A DNA stretch of 64,000 nucleotides from CAJQHT01 sp038123275 (GTDB lineage Bacteria; Pseudomonadota; Alphaproteobacteria; Rickettsiales; UBA1997): positions 1-64,000 of the forward strand of contig JAYORG010000010.1 of NCBI GenBank assembly GCA_038123275.1, given 5' to 3'. This document shows positions 50,556 to 60,310 of this stretch, piece by piece (position 1 is the stretch's first letter; each line of letters begins with the position of its first letter). The position numbers and the translations under genes were made by a program. Below the pieces are notes generated by a model. The model was not told the DNA's origin. It ran no database searches and saw only the letters and a list, made by a program, of their open reading frames with translations.

Positions 50556-50627
50556 GGGGTGAGATACTTCATATAAGAACTTCTAAGAAATCAAAGATTT
50601 CTAAGAAGTTCTAAATTCAGCATGACA
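50556..50627 (-). repeat. Intergenic palindromic repeat, copy 9 (reverse half of a pair)
   Basis: GGGGTGAGATACTTCATATAAG, hairpin AGAACTTCTAAGAAATC/GATTTCTAAGAAGTTCT, end AATTCAGCATGACA. With copy 8 it forms the same head-to-head arrangement as copies 4 and 5, with a similar centre (CTTGGGGTGAGATACTTCA). Confidence 0.82.
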
Positions 50628-50670
50628 AGCAGTGCTACAATAAGAAATATTATCCTGTTCTTTAAGAGTT

Positions 50671-53160
50671 TTATTTAAGATCTTTCCAGACTTTTTCGGT
50701 TGTAAATGGTAAAATAGGGCTAAAAGCTTCGCATATTGTGAGCAAAATAGTGTATAAAACATCGTAAGCTTCTTGTTTATCTGTGTCAATCTCACTTTTC
50801 CAGAAGCGATTTCTATTTCTTCTAATGTACCAATTATTTAAAGTTTCAAAGAATTTATTAAATTCTTCACAAGGCTTAACGGTATCGTAATTCTCTAACC
50901 CATCATCTATATTTTTAACTGCTTCTTTTAGTTTGGCTAAAATGTAAAGATCCATAGTGTTTTTTAAGTTTTTTGTATTGCTAATTCTATTAGCTTTAAT
51001 GCCATCACTATTAGCATAAAGACAAAAGAAGTTATAGGCATTAATAAGAGGCTTAATGGATAATCTTAAAGTGTCTTTAATGGCTTTTCCTTCTTTGTCA
51101 ATTCTAAGTTCTTGACCTTTCATAACGGGAGTTGAAGACATATAAAAACGCATTGCATCACTTCCTAAATTTTTAAAAATATCTAAAGGATCGGCATAGT
51201 TTTTTAATCTTTTAGAAAGTTTTTGTGATTTTTCATCTAATATTGTGCCATGACAAATTACATTTTTAAATGGTGGTTTTTTAAATAAGGCTGTGGATAA
51301 AACAACTAAAGTATAAAACCAGCCACGAGTTTGGGCAGCATATTCGGTAATAAAATCTGCAGGAAAATTATCTTCAAACCATTGTTTATTTTCAAATGGA
51401 TAATGAGCTTGAGCATAAGGCATAGAACCACTTTCAAACCAGCAATCAAGTACATCTTTTACTCGAATCATTTTTGATTTTCCAGTTGGGTCATCTGGAT
51501 TAGGGCGAGTAAGGTTGTCAATATAAGGGCGATGTAAATTATCTGGTCTAACTCCAAAATCTTTTTGAATATCGTCAAGAGAACCATAAACATCAATTCT
51601 AGGATATGATGGATCATCACTTTTCCATACTGGAACTGGACATCCCCAAAAACGATTTCTACTAATTGACCAATCTCTAGCACCTTCAAGCCATTTTCCA
51701 AATTGACCATCTTTAATATGACCAGGGATCCAATTAATTTCTTGATTGGCTTTAATCATGTCATCTTTAATGTCTGTGACTTTAACATACCAAGATGATA
51801 CAGCTTTATAAATAAGAGGTGTGTCGGTTCTCCAGCAATGTGGATAATTATGTAAATATTGCTGGGTTTTTAGCCAATTATTAGTAATTTTAAGATATTT
51901 TATGATGTCATCATTAGTTTCAAAAACTTGTTTACCTTTAATTGATAAATCTTTGATATCAAACATTTCATTAGTAAACTTACCAGCTGCATCAACAGGG
52001 CAAAGGGTTGGAATATTATTATTTTTTGATAATATTTGATCATCTTCACCAAAGCCAGGGGCAATATGAACAATTCCAGTTCCTTCTTCAGTATTTACAA
52101 AATCTCCATGAAGAATTGTAAAACAGTTTTTAGATTCTTTCACTTTTTCATTCTTTTCTAGATAAGGGAAGAGTGGGGTGTATTTTAAACCAAGAAGGTC
52201 AGATCCTTTTAGATTAGAAATAATATTAACTTCTTCACCAAATTCTTTTTTATACTTATTAATAGCGTTTTTAGCTAGAATTAAGGTTTCGTTTTTGTGG
52301 TTAATTGCAACATATTCTATATTTTTATTAATAGCTAAAGCTAGATTTGATGGCAATGTCCATGGAGTTGTGCTCCATGCCAATAAATATATTTTGTTTT
52401 TTAATCCTTTTAGAGCTTCTTTTAATTCAAACTTAATGGTTACCGCTTTACTTTCTTTTTGACGATAAGAGTTATCCATTTTAGTTTCAAAGTTAGAAAG
52501 AGGGGTTTGGCATTTCCAGGAATAAGGAACAACACGATAATCTTCATACATTAAACCTTTTTTATGTAGCTCTTTAAAGGCCCATAAGACAGATTCCATA
52601 TAATTAATATCCATAGTTTTATAACCATGCTCAAAATCAACCCATCTTCCTTGACGGTTAACATAGTTTTTCCAGTCAGAGGCATATTTCATGACGGAAT
52701 CTTCGCAAGATTTATTAAATTTGCCAATTCCATATTCATTAATGGAAATTTGTCCTGAAACTCCTAAAGTTTTTTCTGTTTCCATTTCAACAGGAAGGCC
52801 ATGTGTGTCCCAGCCAAATTTTCTTTCAACTTTTTTACCTTTTATGGTTTGATAACGAGCAAAAATATCTTTAATATAGCCAGTTAATAGATGACCATAA
52901 TGCGGTAAACCATTAGCAAAGGGAGGGCCATCATAAAAAACAAATTCATTATTTTCTATTTTGTCATGATCATGATTTGGGTTATTGCAGCAAGTTTTGG
53001 GAGAAACATTATCCTCTTCATCTTCTAGGGCAGAAAAATCTCTATTTTCAATTGATTTCTCAAAAATTTTATTTTCTTGCCAAAATTTTAATATTTCTTC
53101 TTCTGATTTGCTAAAATCAAAATTTTGATTAGGCTGTGGGTAATAAGATTCTTTTGTCAT
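50671..53160 (-). CDS. ileS: Isoleucyl-tRNA synthetase, eukaryote-like type, C-terminally truncated
   Basis: 829 residues. The class I catalytic core is intact: HIGH-like PFANGLPHYGH, GWDTHGLPVEMETEK, the editing domain (WSTTPWTLPSN, GTGIVHIAPGFGEDD) and the KMSKS-like loop QKLSKRLKNYADP. The sequence type (YRVVPYSWKCQTPLSNFET) is that of the eukaryote-like IleRS of Rickettsiales, normally about 1040-1090 residues. Here the product stops at FTTEKVWKDLK, within the anticodon-binding helical domain, so roughly 200-250 residues are missing. Only repeats follow. The protein may have lost the C-terminal domain, or assembly or sequence error may have removed it. Confidence 0.9.
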   Translation of the reverse strand: MTKESYYPQPNQNFDFSKSEEEILKFWQENKIFEKSIENRDFSALEDEEDNVSPKTCCNNPNHDHDKIENNEFVFYDGPPFANGLPHYGHLLTGYIKDIFARYQTIKGKKVERKFGWDTHGLPVEMETEKTLGVSGQISINEYGIGKFNKSCEDSVMKYASDWKNYVNRQGRWVDFEHGYKTMDINYMESVLWAFKELHKKGLMYEDYRVVPYSWKCQTPLSNFETKMDNSYRQKESKAVTIKFELKEALKGLKNKIYLLAWSTTPWTLPSNLALAINKNIEYVAINHKNETLILAKNAINKYKKEFGEEVNIISNLKGSDLLGLKYTPLFPYLEKNEKVKESKNCFTILHGDFVNTEEGTGIVHIAPGFGEDDQILSKNNNIPTLCPVDAAGKFTNEMFDIKDLSIKGKQVFETNDDIIKYLKITNNWLKTQQYLHNYPHCWRTDTPLIYKAVSSWYVKVTDIKDDMIKANQEINWIPGHIKDGQFGKWLEGARDWSISRNRFWGCPVPVWKSDDPSYPRIDVYGSLDDIQKDFGVRPDNLHRPYIDNLTRPNPDDPTGKSKMIRVKDVLDCWFESGSMPYAQAHYPFENKQWFEDNFPADFITEYAAQTRGWFYTLVVLSTALFKKPPFKNVICHGTILDEKSQKLSKRLKNYADPLDIFKNLGSDAMRFYMSSTPVMKGQELRIDKEGKAIKDTLRLSIKPLINAYNFFCLYANSDGIKANRISNTKNLKNTMDLYILAKLKEAVKNIDDGLENYDTVKPCEEFNKFFETLNNWYIRRNRNRFWKSEIDTDKQEAYDVLYTILLTICEAFSPILPFTTEKVWKDLK

Positions 53161-53230
53161 TTAATTTTAATTTATTCATCTAGCACAAATTAAAGAATAT
53201 AAGTTAATGTTTTAACACTTATTTTTTTTT

Positions 53231-53300
53231 CGTGAGATCCTTCATATAAGAAACTTTAAATTATCAAAGATGATTAAAATTTTCTAAATTCAGGATGACA
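53231..53300 (-). repeat. Intergenic palindromic repeat, copy 10
   Basis: CGTGAGATCCTTCATATAAG, a weakened hairpin, end AAATTCAGGATGACA, reverse orientation, between divergent ileS and hom. A perfect 18-bp palindrome ATTTTGCTTAAGCAAAAT (53303-53320) follows directly. Confidence 0.75.
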
Positions 53301-53400
53301 TTATTTTGCTTAAGCAAAATAAAAAAACAACTTGAATTTAACGAATTATTTAATACGCTTTCCAGCGTCTTTAAATTGTGTGTTAATAAATTATAAAATC

Positions 53401-54684
53401 ATGAAAGAAACTTTGAATATTGCCATTGCTGGTCTTGGTGTTGTTGGTGGAGGGGTCTATGATATCCTTACTAAAGAAGTAGATATGCTCAATAAGAGAT
53501 CAAAGAAAAATATTAAGCTAGTTGGTGTTGCTTCAAGAAGTAAAAAAGATTTTGTTGATGAGGATAATATTAAATATCATGATAATGTGTTAGATTTAGC
53601 AAATGACAATGACATTGATATAATAGTAGAAACAATTGGTGGAGATGGTATTGCTTATGAGTTGTGTAAGAAATCTTTAAAGAATGGCAAGCATTTTGTA
53701 ACTGCCAATAAAGCAATGATTGCGTTAAGAGGCTCAGAGTTAGCTGACTTGGCATCAAGAAATAATGTTGCTTTATGTTTTGAATCTGCGGTTGCTGGTG
53801 CAATTCCAATTTTAAAATCTCTAAAGGAAGGTTTAGCTGCTAATCAAGTTAATAAGCTTTACGGTATTTTAAACGGAACTTGTAATTATATTTTAACCAA
53901 GATGGAAGATGATAATCTTGCTTTTGATGTTGCTTTAAAACAAGCACAAGAATTAGGTTATGCAGAGGCTGATCCAGCTTTTGATATTGGAAATATTGAT
54001 GCTGCTCATAAGTTAGCAATTTTAGCAGCTATAGCTAAAAATTCAGAGTTAGATTTTGAAGCATTGCATATTGAAGGCATTACTAAAGTTTCAATTGATG
54101 ATATTAGATTTGCTGCTGAGTTTGGTTATAAAATTAAATCTTTAGGTATTTTTGAGGATGTTGGTGAAAATAAAATAAAGCAGTCAGTCTATCCTGCTTT
54201 AATTAAAAAAGAAGAGAAGATTGCTATGGTGGATGACTCTTATAATGCAATTCTTAGTCTTGGAAATAATTCTGAATGGAATTTTCAAGTTGGTAGAGGG
54301 GCAGGGGCAAAGCCAACAGCAAGTGCTGTAGTTGCTGATATTTTAGATATTTCAAATAGTAGAGATAGCTTTCCATTTGGTTGTGATATTAAAGATTTAA
54401 AATCAATTAAAACCGCACAAATTAGTGAGAGAGTTGGAAGATATTATTTAAGATTTAATGTTGAAAAGAACTTTGCTAAAGATGAAGAGTTTTTAGGTAA
54501 AATATTTTCTAAGCCTGAAATTGTTGAGCAGTCAATAATTAAAGAATTTAACGAAGAAACTTTAATTTATGCTTTGAAAATAAGTGAAATAGAAGAGTCT
54601 GAAATTAACCAAACTTTATCTAAAATAGACGGTTTCCAACAAATTAGCGATGTTAATTTAATTAGAATTGAAGATATAGTATAA
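53401..54684 (+). CDS. hom: Homoserine dehydrogenase
   Basis: 427 residues from ATG 53401; an upstream in-frame start would add 23 residues unlike the family. It reduces aspartate semialdehyde to homoserine for threonine and methionine. The Rossmann motif is IAGLGVVGGGVYDIL. The catalytic core has FVTANKAMIA, ESAVAGAIPIL, GILNGTCNYIL and EADPAFDIGNIDAAHKL. A C-terminal ACT domain (about 345-425) suggests allosteric control by threonine. Its presence means at least part of aspartate-family amino-acid synthesis is retained. Confidence 0.95.
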   Translation: MKETLNIAIAGLGVVGGGVYDILTKEVDMLNKRSKKNIKLVGVASRSKKDFVDEDNIKYHDNVLDLANDNDIDIIVETIGGDGIAYELCKKSLKNGKHFVTANKAMIALRGSELADLASRNNVALCFESAVAGAIPILKSLKEGLAANQVNKLYGILNGTCNYILTKMEDDNLAFDVALKQAQELGYAEADPAFDIGNIDAAHKLAILAAIAKNSELDFEALHIEGITKVSIDDIRFAAEFGYKIKSLGIFEDVGENKIKQSVYPALIKKEEKIAMVDDSYNAILSLGNNSEWNFQVGRGAGAKPTASAVVADILDISNSRDSFPFGCDIKDLKSIKTAQISERVGRYYLRFNVEKNFAKDEEFLGKIFSKPEIVEQSIIKEFNEETLIYALKISEIEESEINQTLSKIDGFQQISDVNLIRIEDIV

Positions 54685-54705
54685 TAGCAAATTATACTTA
54701 TGCTC

Positions 54706-55464
54706 TTAAAGTATTGATTTTAATATATTGCTTGAAGAAGAAGCCCATCTATCCTTGTTTAATAAATAATTATCAGGATTAAATCTTCTGTTAAATGCAA
54801 TGGTTATGTTCCTAAACTCTTCATCGAAATCATTGTTTAGATTATCTATTTTATATCCAAAATTACTTAAATCTTTTTTAATTTGAGCTATCTCTTTATT
54901 TTGATCTCCTAATTTAAATAATATTTTATTATTATTTAATTTTGTGTCTTTCTTGGGCCAAATTCCTATGCCATTTTTAGCAAAATATTTCCATGGAAAT
55001 AGATGACTTGGATCATCTTTGCGATTTAAAAATCCACTTTCCTTATTATATGCAATGTCGCCATGCCCAACTATATTTTTTTGTAAAATTTTATGTGTTT
55101 TAATAATATTTTGACATAATTTAATGCCAGATTCTATTTGTTTTTCATTAAATCCTGATTGATAAGGGTCTGTACTAAAAAATTCAATTCCAATTGATGA
55201 TTTATTTAAGTTAAATTCACCATTCCAGAAGCTAATACCAGCATGATAAGCTATATTTTGTTCACTAACTAACTGAAAAATATTTCCGTCTTCATCTATG
55301 AGATAATGCGAGCTAACTTTATGCTTTTTTAGCTCTTTAATAGCGCTTTGAATATTTTTATCAGCAATATGGTGTAATACTAGATATTTTATTTTTCTAC
55401 TTGATGATTTAGTAAAAAAACTTTCAAATAATTCTGACTTATTTATAGGTAGTGATTTAACCAT
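54706..55464 (-). CDS. N-acetylmuramoyl-L-alanine amidase (Amidase_2/AmpD-AmiD type)
   Basis: 252 residues. The zinc-amidase core has His31-His32 in VLHHIAD, the second ligand in GHGDIAY and the third in KDDPSHLFPW. YHAG and SIGIEFF are also family marks. A C-terminal helical region (about 175-250) may be a degenerate peptidoglycan-binding domain. No signal peptide is seen, so it may act in the cytoplasm on recycled muropeptides like AmpD, or be exported otherwise. It is convergent with hom. Confidence 0.88.
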   Translation of the reverse strand: MVKSLPINKSELFESFFTKSSSRKIKYLVLHHIADKNIQSAIKELKKHKVSSHYLIDEDGNIFQLVSEQNIAYHAGISFWNGEFNLNKSSIGIEFFSTDPYQSGFNEKQIESGIKLCQNIIKTHKILQKNIVGHGDIAYNKESGFLNRKDDPSHLFPWKYFAKNGIGIWPKKDTKLNNNKILFKLGDQNKEIAQIKKDLSNFGYKIDNLNNDFDEEFRNITIAFNRRFNPDNYLLNKDRWASSSSNILKSIL

Positions 55465-55536
55465 TTGATTTGACTTATTAGAAAATTATTAATAATCTGT
55501 TTGCTTTAAAAAATATATTAAACACCCAAAATAAAT

Positions 55537-57795
55537 ATGTCAGCAATAAAAAACAAAGATCAAGAAGCGTTAGATTTTCATAAAAATGGTAAGGCCGGAA
55601 AGGTTGAGATGAATGCTACTAAGCCACTTAATACTCAAAGAGAATTAGCTTTGGCATATTCTCCTGGAGTTGCTATTCCTTGTGTAGAAATTGAAAAAAA
55701 TCCTGATACAGCTTATGATTATACGGCAAAAGGTAATTATGTTGCAGTAATTTCTAATGGAACAGCAGTTCTTGGTCTTGGTAATCTTGGGGCAATTGCA
55801 AGTAAGCCAGTTATGGAAGGTAAATCTGTTTTATTTAAAAGATTTGCTGATATTGATTCAGTTGATATAGAAGTGGCAACGCAAGATCCTAAAGAATTTA
55901 TTAATTGCGTTAAATATTTGAGTCCAACTTGGGGTGGTGTTAATTTGGAAGATATTAAAGCTCCAGAATGTTTTACAATTGAAAAAGAACTTCGTGAAAT
56001 AATGGATGTGCCGGTATTTCATGATGATCAACACGGTACTGCTATTATCTCTGCTGCAGGAATTATTAATGCCTTATATATATCAGGTAAAAAAATTCAA
56101 GATATAAAAGTTGTTGTTAATGGAGCAGGTGCTGCTGGAATAGCATGTTTAGAGCTTTTAAAAGCAATGGGACTACCTCATAATAATGCTATTTTATGTG
56201 ATACAAAAGGTGTTATATATAAAGGCAGAACAGAAAGGATGAATGAGTGGAAGGATACTCATGCAGCGGATACCAAAGATAGAACTTTAGATGACGCTAT
56301 GAAAAATGCTGATGTTTTTCTAGGGCTTTCAGTTAAGGGTGCAGTTAGTCAAAAAATGGTTAAGTCAATGGCAAAAGATCCTATCATTTTTGCTATGGCT
56401 AATCCAGATCCAGAAATTACACCAGAAGAAGTTAAAGAAGTTAGAAAAGATGCTATTGTTGCAACAGGAAGAAGTGATTATGAAAATCAGGTTAATAATG
56501 TGATGGGTTTTCCTTATATATTTAGAGGTGCTTTAGATGTTAGAGCTTCAACTATTAATGAAGAAATGAAAATTGCAGCAGCTGAAGCAATTGCCAAATT
56601 GGCGCGTGAACATGTGCCAGCAGAAGTTATTAAAGCTTATGGTGGCAAAGAGATGAAGTTTGGACAGGAATATATTATTCCTACTCCTTTTGACGCTAGA
56701 CTAATTAGCACAATACCAGTTGCAGTAGCTAAAGCTGCTGTTAAGAGTGGTGTTGCTAAGAAGCCAATTACAGATTGGGATGCTTATGTTAAAGAATTGC
56801 AAGCTAGAAGAGATCCAACGGTTAATAGTTTAAGTTTTGCTTTTGATAAGTTAACTTTGTCACCAAAAAAAGTTATTTTTGCTGAAGGTGAGCAGCCAGA
56901 AATTATTAGAGTTGCTGCAATGTGGTATGAAAATGGATATGGTGAGCCAATTTTAATTGGCAAGAAAGATCGTATTTTAAATAATATGAAAGAAATGGGT
57001 ATAAACCCTAAGGGTATTACCATATATAATGCAGCAATTTCTGAGGATAATTCTAGATATACTGATCATTTATATAAGAAATTACAAAGAGAGGGTGTTC
57101 TTTATTCAGATTGTTCAAGGATGGTTAAATTAGATCGCAATATTTTTGCCGCTTCTATGTTGGAATGTGGAGATGGAGATGCTTTAATTACTGGTTTAAC
57201 TAGAGGCTATAAAAAATCTTTAACAGATATTTGGAAGGTTATTAAAAATCAAAAAGATAAGATTGTCATGGGTCTTTCTATGGTAATTTCAAAACAAAAA
57301 ACAGTATTTATTGCTGACACAGCTTGTAGTGAATTATCTTCTTCTGAACATTTAGCAAGGATTGCTGTTCAGTCAGCAAATAAAGTTAAAAATATGGGTT
57401 ATGAGCCAAGGGTAGCTTTTTTATCATTTTCTAATTTTGGAACTGCTTTGAGAACTGAGTCTGAAAGAGTTAAAAGAGCTGTAGAGATTTTGGATGAACA
57501 AAATGTTAATTTTGAATATGAAGGTGAAATGACTGCTGATGTAGCTCTTAATATGGATAAAATGGCAAAATATCCATTTTCTCGTTTAACTGCTCCAGCT
57601 AATATTTTAATTTGTCCAGGGTTACATTCTGCTAGTATTGCTACTAAATTATTAGAAGAATTAGGAAGTTGTTCTGTTGTCGGGCCAATTTTAACTGGTC
57701 TTGAAAAGTCGGTTCAAGTTGTAACTATGAGGTCTTCAATTAACGATATTCTTAATATGGCGGCAATTGCTGCAACTGACAATATTAACGAATAG
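55537..57795 (+). CDS. maeB: NADP-dependent malic enzyme with phosphotransacetylase-like domain
   Basis: 752 residues. The N-terminal malic enzyme domain (about 1-430) has AYSPGVAIPCVEIEKNP, FHDDQHGTAII and the nucleotide-binding VVVNGAGAAGIACLELL. The C-terminal domain (about 435-752) resembles phosphate acetyltransferase and in this family is regulatory, sensing acetyl-CoA. It converts malate to pyruvate and CO2, yielding NADPH. This MaeB type is common in alphaproteobacteria including Rickettsiales. It is followed after 36 bp by nuoL. Confidence 0.95.
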   Translation: MSAIKNKDQEALDFHKNGKAGKVEMNATKPLNTQRELALAYSPGVAIPCVEIEKNPDTAYDYTAKGNYVAVISNGTAVLGLGNLGAIASKPVMEGKSVLFKRFADIDSVDIEVATQDPKEFINCVKYLSPTWGGVNLEDIKAPECFTIEKELREIMDVPVFHDDQHGTAIISAAGIINALYISGKKIQDIKVVVNGAGAAGIACLELLKAMGLPHNNAILCDTKGVIYKGRTERMNEWKDTHAADTKDRTLDDAMKNADVFLGLSVKGAVSQKMVKSMAKDPIIFAMANPDPEITPEEVKEVRKDAIVATGRSDYENQVNNVMGFPYIFRGALDVRASTINEEMKIAAAEAIAKLAREHVPAEVIKAYGGKEMKFGQEYIIPTPFDARLISTIPVAVAKAAVKSGVAKKPITDWDAYVKELQARRDPTVNSLSFAFDKLTLSPKKVIFAEGEQPEIIRVAAMWYENGYGEPILIGKKDRILNNMKEMGINPKGITIYNAAISEDNSRYTDHLYKKLQREGVLYSDCSRMVKLDRNIFAASMLECGDGDALITGLTRGYKKSLTDIWKVIKNQKDKIVMGLSMVISKQKTVFIADTACSELSSSEHLARIAVQSANKVKNMGYEPRVAFLSFSNFGTALRTESERVKRAVEILDEQNVNFEYEGEMTADVALNMDKMAKYPFSRLTAPANILICPGLHSASIATKLLEELGSCSVVGPILTGLEKSVQVVTMRSSINDILNMAAIAATDNINE

Positions 57796-57831
57796 TTTTT
57801 ATTCTTATTAATTAATAGTTTGCAAAATTAA

Positions 57832-59784
57832 ATGTTGATAAAATTAGTCTTATTATTTCCATTAATTGGATCACTTACTTCAGGGTTATTGTGTCGGATA
57901 GTCTCTGATAGATTTGCTCAAATTTTTAATTCTGTTTTATTAACTTTATCAGCTATCATATCTGTAAAGATATTTTTTGATTTAAGGAGTAGTGGTGAGA
58001 TAATTAATATTAGACTATTTGATTTTTTAACCTCAGGAAGTTTTTCTGCTAGTTGGTCATTGATGGTTGATAGCCTAACTTCAATTATGTTGATAGTTGT
58101 TACTTTTGTGTCAGCCTTGGTTCATATTTATTCAATTGGATATATGGCAGATGATAAATCTATTCCAAGATTTATGTCTTACCTTTCTTTGTTTACTTTT
58201 TTTATGCTAATATTGGTTACTTCTAATAATTTCTTGCAACTTTTTGTTGGATGGGAAGGTGTTGGTGTTGCTTCTTACTTATTAATTGGTTTTTGGTTTC
58301 ATAAGCCTTCTGCTAATAATGCAGCTATGAAAGCTTTTATTGTTAATAGAGTGGGGGATTTTGGCTTAGTTATTGCAATTGCATTAATATTTTTTACTTT
58401 TAATAGTATTAATTTTTCTGAAATATTTGTTATTGCCTCTGGCTCTGCTGAGCAAACATTTAACTTGGCTGGATATTCTATTAATTCAATTGATGCGATT
58501 TGTATATTATTATTTGTTGGTGCAATGGGTAAATCAGCACAAATTTTCTTACATACTTGGTTAGCTGATGCCATGGAAGGTCCAACTCCAGTTTCTGCTT
58601 TGATACATGCAGCAACCATGGTAACAGCTGGTATATTTTTAGTTGCAAGATGTTCTCCTTTGTTTGAGTTATCTCCCATTGCTTTATCTGTAGTAACAAT
58701 AGTTGGTGCTACAACAGCAATTTTTGCTGCTACAATTGCTATTACTCAAAATGATATTAAGAAAGTTATTGCTTATTCAACTTGTAGTCAGCTTGGTTAT
58801 ATGTTTTTTGCTTGCGGTGTTTCAGCTTATAGTGCCGGAATATTTCATCTAACTACGCATGCTTTCTTCAAAGCTTTATTATTTTTAGGAGCTGGAAGCG
58901 TGATACATGCTATGCATCATGAGCAAGATATGAGAAAAATGGGTGGTATTTTTAAGAAGATACCTTTTACCTATGCTATGATGTGGATAGGATCGATAGC
59001 TTTAATTGGATTTCCTCCTTTTGCTGGCTTTTATTCTAAAGATGTAATTTTAGAAGCAGCTTATATGTCTCACGCTAGTTTTAGTGATTTAGCATTTTAT
59101 TTAGGAATAGCAGCTGCATTTTTGACTGCCTTTTATTCATTTAGGTTAATTTTTATGGTATTTCATGGTGAAACTAGGGCTGATAAAGATGTTTTTGATC
59201 ATGCACACGAGTCGCCAAAGACAATATTGATTCCTTTATTATTTTTAAGTGTAGGGTCTATATTTGCAGGATATATTGGCTATAATTTACTTAATATGGT
59301 TTCGGCTCATGATAATTTCTTTGATAATGCAATTTTTGTTGCCTCTCATAATAAAGATCTTTTAGAAGAAATTCATCATACTCCATTATTTATTAAATAT
59401 TTACCTATAATTGTTGGGATATTTGCTTTTATTTTGGCTTATATAGTATATATTGCTAAGACAGAGCTGCCTGCTAGATTAGCTAATATATTCAAGCCTC
59501 TTTACAAGTTATCCCTTAATAAATGGTATTTTGATGAAATTTATAACGGTATTTTTGTAAAGCCAATAAAATGTCTTGGTTTGTTTTTATGGAGCTTTAT
59601 AGATAATAAAATTATTGATGGGCTAGGTCCAAATGGCTTTGCTACTCTTTCTAGGGTATTTTCTTCTAAAGTAAGCAAGATACAAACAGGGTATGTTTAT
59701 CATTATTGTCTGGCTATGGTTTTAGGTTTATTGATATTTTTATCATATCTTTTATTTATTATTTATAATATTATTAATATTTAA
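57832..59784 (+). CDS. nuoL: NADH-quinone oxidoreductase subunit L
   Basis: 650 residues with about 16 membrane helices. The antiporter-like subunit of complex I. Signatures are GWEGVGVASYLLIGFW, the key Lys/Glu helices, and LHTWLADAMEGPTPVSALIHAATMV over two segments. A long C-terminal amphipathic helix is present. The other nuo genes are not adjacent, in keeping with the scattered nuo clusters of Rickettsiales. Confidence 0.96.
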   Translation: MLIKLVLLFPLIGSLTSGLLCRIVSDRFAQIFNSVLLTLSAIISVKIFFDLRSSGEIINIRLFDFLTSGSFSASWSLMVDSLTSIMLIVVTFVSALVHIYSIGYMADDKSIPRFMSYLSLFTFFMLILVTSNNFLQLFVGWEGVGVASYLLIGFWFHKPSANNAAMKAFIVNRVGDFGLVIAIALIFFTFNSINFSEIFVIASGSAEQTFNLAGYSINSIDAICILLFVGAMGKSAQIFLHTWLADAMEGPTPVSALIHAATMVTAGIFLVARCSPLFELSPIALSVVTIVGATTAIFAATIAITQNDIKKVIAYSTCSQLGYMFFACGVSAYSAGIFHLTTHAFFKALLFLGAGSVIHAMHHEQDMRKMGGIFKKIPFTYAMMWIGSIALIGFPPFAGFYSKDVILEAAYMSHASFSDLAFYLGIAAAFLTAFYSFRLIFMVFHGETRADKDVFDHAHESPKTILIPLLFLSVGSIFAGYIGYNLLNMVSAHDNFFDNAIFVASHNKDLLEEIHHTPLFIKYLPIIVGIFAFILAYIVYIAKTELPARLANIFKPLYKLSLNKWYFDEIYNGIFVKPIKCLGLFLWSFIDNKIIDGLGPNGFATLSRVFSSKVSKIQTGYVYHYCLAMVLGLLIFLSYLLFIIYNIINI

Positions 59785-59790
59785 GAAATA

Positions 59791-60264
59791 ATGAAGGAAT
59801 TTAAGGAATTAAGAGAAAATTTTGGATTATTTGCTACTGGGGTTGCCATTGCTACTACTGCTGAAAATAATAATTTTAATATAGTCACAATTAATTCTTT
59901 GACATCTATTTCTTTGGATCCAGCTTTGCTTTTATTTTGCATTGATAATAAGTCTAGTAATTTTGAAGCTTTTACTAAAAATAAGAATTTTGCTATTAAT
60001 CTTTTAACAGAAGATCAGATAGAATTATCAAAAACATTTTCTAAATCTGGCACAAAAGATTTTGATTTAGAAAAATATTTTTTTACTAGTAATTCAAATA
60101 ATTTAATCTTAAAAGATTCTTTAGGGTACTTTGAGTGTAGGCAGGACAATATTCTTCCCTGCGGTGATCATCATATAGTTATTGGTAGAATTAGTAATTT
60201 TTCTAAGTTAAATAAAGATAAAAAACCACTTCTTTATTTTAAGGGAAAATATAACTCCCTATAA
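59791..60264 (+). CDS. Flavin reductase-like FMN-binding protein
   Basis: 157 residues of the short-chain flavin reductase family. Motifs LRENFGLFATGVAIAT at the start, NSLTSISLDPALLLFCID for the FMN-binding region, and CGDHHIVIGRI near the end are typical. It probably reduces FMN or FAD with NAD(P)H for a partner monooxygenase, not seen nearby. It starts 7 bp after nuoL and is likely co-transcribed. Confidence 0.9.
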   Translation: MKEFKELRENFGLFATGVAIATTAENNNFNIVTINSLTSISLDPALLLFCIDNKSSNFEAFTKNKNFAINLLTEDQIELSKTFSKSGTKDFDLEKYFFTSNSNNLILKDSLGYFECRQDNILPCGDHHIVIGRISNFSKLNKDKKPLLYFKGKYNSL

Positions 60265-60310
60265 TTTTTTAGCATTATTTGATACATAATAATAGTAACT
60301 AGATTAGTTT

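Larger units (their letters stand above)
50096..50670. other. Intergenic stretch rich in repeats
   Basis: About 575 bp between the PDZ-like gene and the 3' end of ileS. It contains a 28-codon lipoprotein gene and three copies of the palindromic repeat, two arranged head-to-head. No other coding region is visible. Confidence 0.7.

Noticed and set aside
44591..50627. CRISPR-like or rRNA-like structured repeats
   Set aside because: Repeat copies are dispersed palindromes of 60-100 bp with variable interiors, not regularly spaced arrays, and no rRNA sequence is present.
50601..50795. Minus-strand frame of 64 codons at the ileS end as a restored C-terminus
   Set aside because: It overlaps the ileS end in another register and runs into repeat sequence; it does not resemble the missing IleRS domain.
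53332..53400. Upstream start adding 23 residues to homoserine dehydrogenase
   Set aside because: The extra residues precede the family's normal N-terminal strand and overlap non-coding sequence after the palindrome; ATG 53401 fits the family.
58299..58679. Minus-strand open frame within nuoL
   Set aside because: Antisense to conserved transmembrane helices of nuoL; a composition shadow.
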